Assembly (NCBI RefSeq): GCF_000025305.1
Contig: NC_013740.1
Location: forward strand, 62,001 to 126,000
Direction of reading: 5' to 3'
Length of the DNA: 64,000 bases
Source of the DNA: Acidaminococcus fermentans DSM 20731
Lineage (GTDB): Bacteria; Bacillota; Negativicutes; Acidaminococcales; Acidaminococcaceae
In this document: piece by piece, positions 16,617 through 25,336 of the stretch
How the letters are laid out: the number at the start of each line of letters is the position of its first letter
Numbering within the stretch: the stretch's first letter is position 1
Translations under genes and position numbers: made by a program
The notes under the pieces: model-generated
Database searches by the model: none
Told to the model about the DNA's origin: nothing
The model's input: only the letters and a program-made list of their open reading frames with translations

Positions 16617-17765
16617 ATGGCCCGTCAGCGGTACATCATGCATGTGGATATGGATGCGTTCTTTGCTTCGGTGGAGCAGCTGGACCATCCGGAATACCGG
16701 GGAAAACCGGTGATCGTGGGAGGGCTGTCCGGCCGGGGAGTGGTATCCACCTGCTCCTATGAAGCCCGGAAATTCGGAGTCCATTCGGCCATGCCCATGG
16801 CCACGGCCCGGCGGCTCTGTCCCCAGGCCATCTATGTCCAGGGCCGGTACGGCCGGTATACGGAAATCTCCCGGGAAATCCGGCAGATCTTCCAGGAGTT
16901 CTCTCCGGTGGTGGAACCCTTGTCCATTGACGAAGCTTTCCTGGACCTGACGGGAATGGAAGCCCTGGTCGGGGATGTGTATGCCCTGGGACCGAAAATC
17001 AAGGAAACCATCCGGCAGCGGACGGGGCTTACCGCTTCGGTGGGGATGGCTCCCAACAAATTCCTGGCCAAACTGGCCAGCGATCTGCGGAAGCCGGACG
17101 GTCTGGTGATCATCCGGCCGGAAGAAGCGGCCGCCTTCATTGCCCCCCTGCCGGTGGGGCGGATCTTCGGACTGGGACAGCGGTCCGTGGGAGCCCTGGG
17201 AAAAATGGGAATCCGGACCATTGGTCAGCTGGCAGCCTGTGATCCCCGGCTGCTGAAGCCCCTTCTGGGAAAACAGGCGGAGGAGATCCGGGACCGGGCC
17301 CGGGGACTGGACAACCGCCCGGTGGTGCCCGACGAACAGCGGAAATCCCTGGGAAAGGAAAATACCTTTCCTGTGGATCTGACCGGCCGGGAAACCTGCC
17401 TGGGGGTGCTGTGGGATCTGTGTCAGCAGGTGGGCTGGCGGCTGCGCAGTGCCGGGCTTTCCGGCTGCACCGTGACCCTGAAGGTCAAGACCGCTTCCTT
17501 CCAGCTGCTGACCCGGAGCCGGACGGTAGAAGAACCCCTGGCCCAGGATGAAGAACTGATGGAACAGATCCGGGTCCTGGCCGGGCAGCTTCCCTGGACC
17601 TGGCCGGTGCGGCTGCTGGGGGTCAGCGTCAGCCACCTGGTGCCGGCCGGCGCCCAGAGCCTGGCGGTGGAAGACCAGCGGCAGCAGGACCGGAACCGGG
17701 CCCTGGATGCCCTGAAGCAGCGGTTCGGGGAAAACATCATCCGCAAGGGCTGGGGGAAACCGTGA
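16617..17765 (+). CDS. dinB: DNA polymerase IV
   Basis: A 382-residue Y-family translesion polymerase. The palm motif HVDMDAFFASVE is at residues 9-20, with the second catalytic motif PLSIDEAFLD near 100-109. A helix-hairpin-helix region GLGQRSVGALGKMGIRTIGQL is near 185-205, and a little-finger domain covers 240-350. The C-terminus is slightly longer than in E. coli and I see no clear clamp-binding peptide. AAAAGGAGG lies before the ATG. No LexA box is recognisable in the short upstream gap, which is filled by the mntP terminator. Confidence 0.95.
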   Translation: MARQRYIMHVDMDAFFASVEQLDHPEYRGKPVIVGGLSGRGVVSTCSYEARKFGVHSAMPMATARRLCPQAIYVQGRYGRYTEISREIRQIFQEFSPVVEPLSIDEAFLDLTGMEALVGDVYALGPKIKETIRQRTGLTASVGMAPNKFLAKLASDLRKPDGLVIIRPEEAAAFIAPLPVGRIFGLGQRSVGALGKMGIRTIGQLAACDPRLLKPLLGKQAEEIRDRARGLDNRPVVPDEQRKSLGKENTFPVDLTGRETCLGVLWDLCQQVGWRLRSAGLSGCTVTLKVKTASFQLLTRSRTVEEPLAQDEELMEQIRVLAGQLPWTWPVRLLGVSVSHLVPAGAQSLAVEDQRQQDRNRALDALKQRFGENIIRKGWGKP

Positions 17766-17834
17766 AACCGGCTGGCCAGAGCCCGGGAAAAAGGGTACAA
17801 TAGAACAAAACACGGAAGCAGGAAGGGAAAGCAT

Positions 17835-18713
17835 ATGGAACGGCGGAAGAAAATCGGGGTGGGGATGGTCCTGCTGGGCGCCACTTTGTGGGGCAGCAGC
17901 AGCAACAGTGTGGAATACCTGATGGTGGACCAGCATTTCACCTGGTCGGCCATCCTGTTCTGGCGGATGGTCTTTACCGGGATTTCCTTCCTGGGGATTT
18001 CCCGGTTCCAGAAGCAGGACCTGCTGGCACCCCTGAAACAGGACGGGAAATGGATGATGAAATTCATCCTTCTGGGGCTGTATCTGATGCAGGTGACCTT
18101 TTTCAAGGCCATTTACTACAGCAATGCGGCGACGGCCACCGTTCTCCAGTACACCATGCCCGCCATCCTGCTGCTGATGTATCTGGTAAAAGATTGGCGG
18201 CTGCCCACCCGCCGGGAAGTGGTGGCGGTGGTGCTGGCTCTCCTGGGGACGGCCCTGATTGCCACCAAGGGGCAGGGGGCGGCCCTGGCGGTTTCCGGAG
18301 AAGCCCTGTTCTACGGCATCCTGGGAGCCTTCGGCATGGCCTTCTATACGGCCTATGCGGCGGTGCTGCTGAAAAAGTACAGCTGTTTCCTGATCCTGGG
18401 CTGGGGAAGCCTGGGAAATGCCCTGCTGCTCCAGCTGTTCCACCATCCCACCCTGGAAGGGGCCGTCCTGGACATCCATACGGCGGCGGCTTTCGGGATC
18501 CTGTTTGTGCTGGGGACCCTGGTGGCCTACTATGTGTACCTGGAAAGTACCAAGTATATCCCTCCGGCGGAAACCGGCGCTTTGGCCGCCTTTGAACCGC
18601 TTTCCGCCTACTTTTTCTCCGTGGTGGTCATGGGGAACCGGGTGGGGCCGGTGGAACTGGTGGGGGCCCTTTGTATCATCGTGATGGTCTGTGTCCTGAC
18701 CCGCAATGACTGA
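17835..18713 (+). CDS. DMT-superfamily (EamA) transporter
   Basis: A 292-residue protein with ten predicted membrane helices and two EamA repeats (about residues 8-140 and 150-290). It starts with the common GATLWGSSSNSVEYL motif after a short basic N-terminus. The C-terminal repeat has STKYIPPAETGALAAFEPL. Probably an exporter of an amino acid or other metabolite; substrate unknown. It is not closely similar to the EamA protein at 9971. Confidence 0.85.
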   Translation: MERRKKIGVGMVLLGATLWGSSSNSVEYLMVDQHFTWSAILFWRMVFTGISFLGISRFQKQDLLAPLKQDGKWMMKFILLGLYLMQVTFFKAIYYSNAATATVLQYTMPAILLLMYLVKDWRLPTRREVVAVVLALLGTALIATKGQGAALAVSGEALFYGILGAFGMAFYTAYAAVLLKKYSCFLILGWGSLGNALLLQLFHHPTLEGAVLDIHTAAAFGILFVLGTLVAYYVYLESTKYIPPAETGALAAFEPLSAYFFSVVVMGNRVGPVELVGALCIIVMVCVLTRND

Positions 18714-18738
18714 ATACGGGAAAGACAACAAAAATCTG

Positions 18739-18767
18739 TTGACAGACCGCTGCTGAATGCCTATAAT
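18739..18767 (+). promoter_or_regulatory. Promoter of metY
   Basis: Near-consensus sigma-70 promoter: TTGACA (18739-18744), 17 bases, TATAAT (18762-18767). No SAM-type riboswitch or other structured leader fits in the roughly 50 bases before the gene. Confidence 0.8.
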
Positions 18768-18826
18768 GTAAATCATACTGAAACGGTAGTGATTAAAAAG
18801 GAAATCTTTTGGGGGAGGCAATGACA

Positions 18827-20122
18827 ATGAGCGAAGAAAAGAAATACCATTTTGAGACCCTGCAGCTCCATGTAGGGCAGGAACAGGCCGATCCGGCCAC
18901 CGATTCCCGGGCAGTGCCCATTTACCAGACCACATCCTATGTGTTCCGGAACAGCCAGCACGCCGCTGACCGGTTTGCCCTGAAGGATGCGGGCAACGTA
19001 TACGGCCGGCTGACCAACCCAACGGAAGATGTCTTTGAAAAACGGATCGCCGCCCTGGAAGGCGGGGTGGCTGCCCTGGCCACGGCCAGCGGCGCTGCGG
19101 CTGTGACCTACGCCATGCAGGCCCTGGTCCATGCCGGCCAGCACATTGTCTGCGCCACCACCGTATACGGCGGGACCTATAACCTGTTTGAACATACGTT
19201 CCCGGATTTCGGCATTGAGACCACTTTCGTGGATCCCACCAAAGGCGTCCATGTTTTTGAAGAAGCCGTCCGGGAAAACACCCAGGCCATCTACATTGAA
19301 TCCGTGGGCAACCCCAACGCCAACCTGATCGACATCGATGCGGTGGCGGCCATTGCCCACAAGCACAAGATCCCTCTGGTGGTGGACAGCACCTTTGCCA
19401 CTCCTTATCTGCTGCGGCCCTTTGAACACGGGGCTGATGTAGTGGTCCATTCCGCCACCAAATTCATCGGCGGTCACGGCACCACTCTTGGGGGCATCAT
19501 CGTGGACAGCGGCAAATTCGACTGGGTGGCTTCCGGCCGGTTCCCCTGGCTGGTTGATCCCAACCCCAGCTACCACGGCATCAGCTTTGCCAAGGATGTG
19601 GGACCTGCCGCCTATGTAACCTATATCCGCACCCTGATCCTGCGGGATACCGGGGCCACCCTGTCTCCCTTCAACGCTTTCCTGCTGCTCCAGGGCACCG
19701 AAACCCTGTCCCTGCGGGTGGAACGGCAGGTGGAGAATGCCCTGAAGGTGGTGGACTTCCTGGCCAAGGATTCCCATGTGGCCAAGGTGAACCATCCGTC
19801 CCTGCCCGATCATCCGGATCATGAACTGTACAAGAAGTACTTCCCCAACGGCGGGATTTCCATCTTTACCTTTGAAATCAAAGGGGGCGCCGCTGCGGCC
19901 CAGAAGTTCATCGACCATCTGAAGATCTTCTCCCTGCTGGCCAATGTGGCGGATGTGAAGAGCCTGGTGATCCATCCGGCTTCCACCACCCATTCCCAGA
20001 TGAACGAAGAAGAACTGGCGGCTTCCGGGATCACCCCGGCCACCATCCGGCTGTCCATCGGCACCGAACACATCGACGACATCATCGACGATCTGAAACA
20101 GGCTTTTGCCGCGTTGGATTGA
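18827..20122 (+). CDS. metY: O-acetylhomoserine sulfhydrylase / aminocarboxypropyltransferase
   Basis: A 431-residue Cys/Met-metabolism PLP enzyme that makes homocysteine from O-acetylhomoserine and sulfide. Visible motifs are YQTTSYVF, YGRLTNPTEDVFEKRIAALE, ESVGNPN, DSTFATPYLLRP and SATKFIGGHG with the PLP lysine (about residue 207). The length of about 430 favours MetY over the shorter cystathionine gamma-synthase group (about 380). The ATG at 18827 is chosen because GGGGGAGG is 8 bases upstream; the ATG at 18821 is too close to it. Strong promoter; monocistronic. Confidence 0.93.
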   Translation: MSEEKKYHFETLQLHVGQEQADPATDSRAVPIYQTTSYVFRNSQHAADRFALKDAGNVYGRLTNPTEDVFEKRIAALEGGVAALATASGAAAVTYAMQALVHAGQHIVCATTVYGGTYNLFEHTFPDFGIETTFVDPTKGVHVFEEAVRENTQAIYIESVGNPNANLIDIDAVAAIAHKHKIPLVVDSTFATPYLLRPFEHGADVVVHSATKFIGGHGTTLGGIIVDSGKFDWVASGRFPWLVDPNPSYHGISFAKDVGPAAYVTYIRTLILRDTGATLSPFNAFLLLQGTETLSLRVERQVENALKVVDFLAKDSHVAKVNHPSLPDHPDHELYKKYFPNGGISIFTFEIKGGAAAAQKFIDHLKIFSLLANVADVKSLVIHPASTTHSQMNEEELAASGITPATIRLSIGTEHIDDIIDDLKQAFAALD

Positions 20123-20129
20123 TGGGTAA

Positions 20130-20225
20130 AAAAGGTGCTGCACATGAAATCCCATGTGCAGCACCTTTTTTTGACAGCTGACCGTTGACGGGGGTGCGGC
20201 ACAGAATGTGCCGCACCCCCTTTTT
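20130..20225. terminator. Double terminator between metY and the MATE gene
   Basis: GGTGCTGCACATG / CATGTGCAGCACC (20134-20165, then TTTTTTT) is followed by the mini-repeat GACAGCTGACCGTTGACG. A second hairpin GGGGTGCGGCAC / GTGCCGCACCCC (20191-20220) ends in TTTTT. The first also has an A-run upstream and may act both ways. Confidence 0.85.
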
Positions 20226-20277
20226 CTATGTTATAATAAAAATTATCCATCCCAAACAGAGAAAGGCAGGCGGTTCC

Positions 20278-21621
20278 ATGACCCGTACCACAACCAAAGA
20301 CATGACTTCCGGCAACATTCCCCGGCTGATCCTGGAATTTGCCCTGCCACTGATGATCGGCAATGTTTTCCAGATGCTGTACAATACGGTGGATTCCATT
20401 GTGGTGGGGAATTTCGTGGGGACCCAGGCCCTGGCTGCCGTCAGTTCCACCACCATGATCACCAACATGTCGGTTTTCTTTTTCAACGGATTTTCCATCG
20501 GTGCCACGGTGATCATCGGCAAATGCTTCGGGGCAAAGGATCACGGGCTGCTCCATCGGGCGGTGGAAACCACCATGGCTGCCACCTTCCTTCTCTGCGT
20601 CCTGTTCACCGTGTTCTTTTTCACCGGCACGGATTTCATGCTCCATTTCATGAAAACGCCGGCGGATGTGTTCGACCAGGCGGCCCTGTATCTCCGGATC
20701 TATTTTGCCGGGGTCACCGGCCTCCTGCTCTACAACATGGGCAGCGGGGTGCTCCGGGCAGTGGGGGACACCAAACGGCCCCTGTATTTCCTGATCCTCA
20801 CCAGTGTGCTGAACATTTTCCTGGATCTGCTTTTTGTGCTGGTGTTCCACTGGGGCATTGCCGGGGTGGCCTACGCCACCATCATTGCCCAGTTCATTTC
20901 TGCCGGGGCCACCCTGGCGGTGCTGCTCCGGACCCGGGATGTGTACCGGTTTTCCTTCCGGGATCTGTGTTTGGACGGGAACCTCCTGGGGCAGATTTTC
21001 CGGGTGGGCCTGCCTACGGCCATCCAGAGCATCATCACCTCTTTTTCCAACATTTTCGTCCAGTCCTACATCAACTTTTTCGGGGCCACGGTAATGGCCG
21101 GGTGGGGCTGCTACAACAAACTGGATCAGTTCATCATGCTGCCGGTGCTGTCCATGGCCATGGCGGCCACCACCTTTGTAGCCCAGAACATCGGGGCCCG
21201 GCAGGAAGAACGGGCCAACGACGGGACGGTTTCCTCCATTGTCCTGAGCCTGGCCATTACCGGGACCATTGCCGCCCTGCTGTTCATTTTTGCGGATTTC
21301 TCCCTGCGGCTGTTCACGGGAGATGAAGCGGTGATCCGGTCCGGGGTGGACTTTATCCATGTGAACATCTTCTTCATGATGTTCAACTGCGTGAACCAGG
21401 TGCTGGCCGGGGCGCTCCGGGGCCGGGGAGATTCCATGGGCCCCATGGTGATCATGCTCCTGTCCTTTGTGCTGGTCCGGCAGATCTACCTGTACATCAT
21501 GACCCGGTACATCAGCAACACCCCCCTCACCGTGGGCTTCGGCTATCCGGTGGGCTGGGCCACCTGCTGTGTGCTGGAAGTGCTGTATTTCTGGCTGTAT
21601 TGGAAGCATAAGGAGGGGTGA
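20278..21621 (+). CDS. MATE family efflux transporter
   Basis: A 447-residue multidrug/toxin extrusion protein with twelve expected helices and two MatE repeats. The first opens with NIPRLILEFALPLMIGNVFQ (about residues 11-30) and includes NTVDSIVVGNFVG. The second begins near 235 (GLPTAIQSIITSFSNIFVQ) and has VAQNIGARQ. It belongs to the DinF/NorM-like branch and probably exports cationic compounds with Na+ or H+. The start at 20278 has a weak ribosome site (GAAAGGCAGG). Confidence 0.88.
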   Translation: MTRTTTKDMTSGNIPRLILEFALPLMIGNVFQMLYNTVDSIVVGNFVGTQALAAVSSTTMITNMSVFFFNGFSIGATVIIGKCFGAKDHGLLHRAVETTMAATFLLCVLFTVFFFTGTDFMLHFMKTPADVFDQAALYLRIYFAGVTGLLLYNMGSGVLRAVGDTKRPLYFLILTSVLNIFLDLLFVLVFHWGIAGVAYATIIAQFISAGATLAVLLRTRDVYRFSFRDLCLDGNLLGQIFRVGLPTAIQSIITSFSNIFVQSYINFFGATVMAGWGCYNKLDQFIMLPVLSMAMAATTFVAQNIGARQEERANDGTVSSIVLSLAITGTIAALLFIFADFSLRLFTGDEAVIRSGVDFIHVNIFFMMFNCVNQVLAGALRGRGDSMGPMVIMLLSFVLVRQIYLYIMTRYISNTPLTVGFGYPVGWATCCVLEVLYFWLYWKHKEG

Positions 21622-21722
21622 AAAATTCACACCCCCGGTTGCGGGCCGCGACTCACAGCTCGCGACCCATGACAAAAAAGCTGTGAAGAAATGGGTTTTT
21701 CATTTCTTCACAGCTTTTTTTA
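21622..21722. terminator. Convergent terminator, MATE gene / peptidase gene
   Basis: After a short GC-rich mini-repeat (GCGGGCCGCGACTCACAGCTCGCGACC) comes a long hairpin AAGCTGTGAAGAAATG / CATTTCTTCACAGCTT (21678-21716). It has A-runs and T-runs on either side, so it serves both converging genes. Confidence 0.8.
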
Positions 21723-22820
21723 TCCCACCATCCCAATCAGCTTTTCCACCAACTGGCCGCTGCGGATGAAGCTTTTCAGGTCCAGGTTTTCTTCCAGGGT
21801 GTGGTTTTTGGTGTAGCCGGTGGCCACGCCCAGGGAGGGCAGGCCTTTGGCGTTGAAAATGTTGGCATCCATGCCTCCGCCGCCCTGTTCGATCCGGGGG
21901 GCGATGCCCAGGGCTTCCAGGGCTTTGACGGCGGTCCGGATCACCGGCTCCGTTTCTGCCAGCTGGAAGGGCGCAAAGGAAATCTCCGCTGCCGTGCGCA
22001 CCCGGGCGCCGGTGCCAGCCGCAGCTTCCTGGCAGTGGCGCTGGAAATAGTCCATGTAGGCTTCCAGTTTTTCCTGGTTCCGGCTCCGGCTTTCCCCTTT
22101 GACCCAGGCCCGGTCGCACACGATATTGGTGGCGGTGTTGCCGGTGCCCATCAGGGGGAAGTTGGCAACGGTCTCTTCATCCAGCCGTCCGTCCTTCAGG
22201 GTATCCAGGATGTGGCACAGAATGTGGGCGGCGTTGATGCCTTTTTCCGGTTCATTGCCCGCATGGGCGGCTTTTCCCAGGATTTCCGCCTGGAGCTTGG
22301 CCAGGCCGGGAGCCCCGTTGATCAGCCGGCCCAGGGTACCGGGGCTGTCCATCACATAGCAGAAGGGGCTTTGGAACCGGGACAGGTCCAGGGCCCGTCC
22401 CCCCCAGAGCCCGGATTCCTCCCCTACGGTGAAGGCGATTTCCAGCCGGGGCAGGGGCTTCCGGGAGGCCAGGGCCCGCCGGACCCCGTCCAGGATGGCG
22501 CAGATGCCGCTTACATCGTCGGCAGCCAGGATGGTGGTGCCGTCGGACACCAGGCACCCGTCCTTTTCCCGGGGCCGGATATGGAGCCCGTTGGCCACCC
22601 GGTCCATGTGGCTGCAGAACAGGATGGCTCCGGGACGGTCTCCTTCCCGGACGGCGGTGAGGTTCCCTGTATTCCCGCCAAAGGTGTCTCCCGCCCGGTC
22701 TTCGGTGACGGCAAAGCCCAGGGCCCGGAGTTTGGCCGTCAGAACATCGGCAATGGCCCGCTCCTGGCCGGAAGCGGAATCGATCATGACCAGTTCTTTG
22801 AATTCTTCAATGATATCCAT
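21720..22820 (-). CDS. M20 family metallopeptidase (peptidase T-like)
   Basis: A 366-residue zinc aminopeptidase of the PepT-like M20 branch. Metal ligands are seen in CSHMD (His, Asp; about residues 69-73), AADDVSG (Asp; about 99-105), VGEESG (catalytic and ligand Glu; about 132), MDSPG (Asp) and TKNHTLEE (His near the C-terminus). A lid dimerisation domain occupies about 170-280. It probably trims small peptides. It follows an uncharacterised permease gene by 24 bases on the same strand, suggesting the permease delivers its substrate (inference). Confidence 0.88.
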   Translation of the reverse strand: MDIIEEFKELVMIDSASGQERAIADVLTAKLRALGFAVTEDRAGDTFGGNTGNLTAVREGDRPGAILFCSHMDRVANGLHIRPREKDGCLVSDGTTILAADDVSGICAILDGVRRALASRKPLPRLEIAFTVGEESGLWGGRALDLSRFQSPFCYVMDSPGTLGRLINGAPGLAKLQAEILGKAAHAGNEPEKGINAAHILCHILDTLKDGRLDEETVANFPLMGTGNTATNIVCDRAWVKGESRSRNQEKLEAYMDYFQRHCQEAAAGTGARVRTAAEISFAPFQLAETEPVIRTAVKALEALGIAPRIEQGGGGMDANIFNAKGLPSLGVATGYTKNHTLEENLDLKSFIRSGQLVEKLIGMVG

Positions 22821-22844
22821 GGTTTTCCTCCTTGTCAGCCGCTG

Positions 22845-24032
22845 TTACAGGATCTTGGCCATAATGGTGGCCACCACAATGGAAAGCACCGTGACGGAGG
22901 TGAATCCGGAAATCACGTAGGCGGTGCCGATCCGTTTTTCCAGGTAGTCGATTTCTTCCGGGGTTTTCCCCACGGCTTTGGAAATTTCCTCGCTGATCAG
23001 CTGGGTACCGGGATACCCGATCATCTGGCACATGGCGATGCCGATGCACAGGTCCTTGTCCCCAACGATTTTCCACAGGGGGAGGAGCTTGAAGGCCAGG
23101 ATGATGCCTGCCACGGTTACGGCGAAGACGGCCACCACCGTGATCCCCAGCTGCCCCAGCATGCTGAAATCCACTTTGGCCAGGGAGGGGACGATGGCGG
23201 TGAGGGCACCGAAAATGAAGAAGCCGCTGGCGTTGGCATTCTTTTTCAGCAGATTGGCCGGTACCAGCCCCAGATTCCGGAGCACCAGACCGATGATCAT
23301 GCACCACAGGAACATCCCCACCCAGTTGTGGGTCAGTTTGCCACCGATGGTGCCCAGCCAGGCGGCGGCAGCCCCGATGAACAGGCTGATATAGATGGTG
23401 AACCGGCGGGTGTTCCGTTCCGCCCAGGAAAGACGGGGGCTGTCCTGGGGGAGTTCTTCCTGGTCCAGGATGCTGTCCGGATCTTCCGCCTTCAGCTGCC
23501 GGAATTCCTCCACATACCGGCGGGCGGCCTTCAGCCCGAAATAGGAGGCGGGCAGGGTTCCCACGAACTTCTGGGTGGCGTACAGGAAGGCGGCCAGGGC
23601 GGCGGTCATGGCCAGCCCCTGGTCGGAAGCGGCCTTTACCATGGTGGTGGTGGCAATGATGCCCCCGTTGATCACCGGTGCGGCAGCCAGGGCATTGGCC
23701 CGTCCGATAAAGGGAATCAGCACCAGGCAGGAAACGATGGCAATGGCCATGGCGATGCAGCTGGCGGCCACGGAGCGCCATTCCCGCTTCAGCATGGCCA
23801 GGTCAATGGTGGTGCCCATGTTCAGCAGCAGCATCACCATGGAAATGGGCCCCAGGGTGGTGAGCCCGGCCCGTTTGATGATATCCGGGGGAATGATCTT
23901 GAAAATGAACAGGACCAGAAAGGTCATCATAATTACAAAAAGAGAAGAAAGACGGGCCCTGGTCAGCTGGGATATCAGATCCCCAAAGGCAAAGACGGCC
24001 AGGACGATCAGCAGTGCGGTCCACATGGTCAT
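22845..24032 (-). CDS. Uncharacterised multi-pass permease, GltS-like in appearance
   Basis: A 395-residue membrane protein with about ten hydrophobic segments and a charged cytoplasmic loop (about residues 170-210). It has glycine-rich stretches such as NGGIIATTTMVKAASDQGLAM. The overall layout resembles sodium-dependent glutamate or citrate symporters (ESS, 2HCT), but I cannot place it in a named family. It is upstream of an M20 peptidase in one unit, so uptake of a peptide or N-acyl amino acid is a reasonable guess. AGGGGGC precedes the ATG at 24032. Confidence 0.65.
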   Translation of the reverse strand: MTMWTALLIVLAVFAFGDLISQLTRARLSSLFVIMMTFLVLFIFKIIPPDIIKRAGLTTLGPISMVMLLLNMGTTIDLAMLKREWRSVAASCIAMAIAIVSCLVLIPFIGRANALAAAPVINGGIIATTTMVKAASDQGLAMTAALAAFLYATQKFVGTLPASYFGLKAARRYVEEFRQLKAEDPDSILDQEELPQDSPRLSWAERNTRRFTIYISLFIGAAAAWLGTIGGKLTHNWVGMFLWCMIIGLVLRNLGLVPANLLKKNANASGFFIFGALTAIVPSLAKVDFSMLGQLGITVVAVFAVTVAGIILAFKLLPLWKIVGDKDLCIGIAMCQMIGYPGTQLISEEISKAVGKTPEEIDYLEKRIGTAYVISGFTSVTVLSIVVATIMAKIL

Positions 24033-24169
24033 AAAAAAGCCCCCTATAAAATCAGAGTGGGGCGGTGAAGGATTTTCACGCCCCGGATACGAAAGACCAG
24101 TTTTGGCAGAAAACTGGAAAATGAACGAAGAAATTCTATCACCTGCAGGGGGAATGTGTCAATGGATTC

Positions 24170-24198
24170 TTGCACATTCATCCATTGTCTGCTATAGT
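24170..24198 (+). promoter_or_regulatory. Promoter of the first 2-hydroxyacid dehydrogenase gene
   Basis: TTGCAC (24170-24175), 17 bases, TATAGT (24193-24198), with start expected near 24205. The divergent permease promoter must lie between here and 24033 but is not clear. Confidence 0.6.
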
Positions 24199-24268
24199 TT
24201 GTTTACGATTGCAAGAAAAGCAGCATGATAAGATCTAAAATTTGTTCCATTAAAAGGAGGGACTGTCC

Positions 24269-25237
24269 GTGAAATTTGTGCTGAGTATGCCTCTAGCTCC
24301 GGCGGGCATGGAAATGATGAAAAAACTGGGCATCCAATGGGAAGTGGGTCCCGGGATAAACTGGGAAGCCTATCCGGATGCTCTTTTGGAAAGCGCTGAT
24401 GCACTGATCATCCGGCTGGAAAAATGTCCGGAATCCGTCCTCCGCCGGTGCCGGAACCTGAAGGTGCTGGGCCGTCCGGGGATGGGCTTTGAAAACGTCC
24501 CGGTGGACTGGTGTACGGAACGGGGCATCCCGGTGGTGCTGGCTCCCGGAGCCAACGCCCGGAGCGTGGCGGAACATGCCCTGGCCCTGATTTTTGCCTG
24601 TGCCAAGGATCTGAAGGAAATGGATGAGGAGAACCGGAAGGGGAACTGGGGGATCCGGGCCCAGGGAAAACAGATGGAGCTGGCGGGCAAAACCGTGGGC
24701 ATTGTGGGGGTGGGCGGCATCGGCAGCCTGCTGGCAGGGATGTGCCGGGCTCTGGGCATGGAATGCATCGGCTGGAGCCATTCCCACAACCGGGCCCGGG
24801 TGGAGGCCGCCGGCTGCCGGTATGTGGAGACCCTGGAAGAAGTGCTCCGGACCAGTGATTTCGTGTCCCTGCACATTCCCCTGCTGCCTTCCACCCGGCA
24901 CTGCATCGGCGCCCGGGAGCTGTCCCTGATGAAACCCACCGCTTTCCTCATCAACACGGCCCGGGGTGCGGTGGTGGACGAACAGGCCCTGGCGGATGCG
25001 GTGAACCAGGGGGTGATCGCCGGAGCCGGGGTGGATGTGTACGGAACGGAACCGGCGGTCCTGGACAATCCGGTATTCACCGCTCCCCGAATCCTCTGCA
25101 CGCCCCACAGTGCGGCCCTGACCCCGGACTCCTGGGCCCGGATGGCCTGCGGCGCCGTGGAAGGCTGTTATGCCGTGTGCCAGGGGAAGGAATGGCCGGG
25201 GGTGGCCAATCCGGAGGTGTGGAAGAAAAAATCTTGA
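24269..25237 (+). CDS. D-isomer-specific 2-hydroxyacid dehydrogenase
   Basis: A 322-residue NAD(P)-dependent dehydrogenase of the phosphoglycerate/glyoxylate reductase group. The Rossmann motif GVGGIGS is near residue 150. The catalytic Arg is in NTARGAVVDE (about 230), Glu in YGTEP (about 262) and His in CTPHSAAL (about 280). It starts with GTG at 24269, 8 bases after AAGGAGG. Possible substrates include glyoxylate, hydroxypyruvate or 2-oxoacids. It precedes the EIIC-like gene but that has its own promoter. Confidence 0.85.
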   Translation: MKFVLSMPLAPAGMEMMKKLGIQWEVGPGINWEAYPDALLESADALIIRLEKCPESVLRRCRNLKVLGRPGMGFENVPVDWCTERGIPVVLAPGANARSVAEHALALIFACAKDLKEMDEENRKGNWGIRAQGKQMELAGKTVGIVGVGGIGSLLAGMCRALGMECIGWSHSHNRARVEAAGCRYVETLEEVLRTSDFVSLHIPLLPSTRHCIGARELSLMKPTAFLINTARGAVVDEQALADAVNQGVIAGAGVDVYGTEPAVLDNPVFTAPRILCTPHSAALTPDSWARMACGAVEGCYAVCQGKEWPGVANPEVWKKKS

Positions 25238-25336
25238 CAGGACTCCGGTAATTTAGTACACTAGCGGAGTAAAGTAAAACAACAACTGAACGGTCCGGCC
25301 CAGAGACGGACCGTTTCGGTTTCTGAGGGGGTCCTG
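25234..25336 (+). promoter_or_regulatory. Promoter and hairpin leader of the EIIC-like gene
   Basis: TTGACA (25234-25239) overlaps the end of the preceding gene and is 17 bases before TACACT (25257-25262). The leader carries a perfect hairpin AACGGTCCG / CGGACCGTT (about 25288-25314) with no T-run. It could be a protein-binding or antitermination-like site, or simply stabilise the mRNA. Confidence 0.55.
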
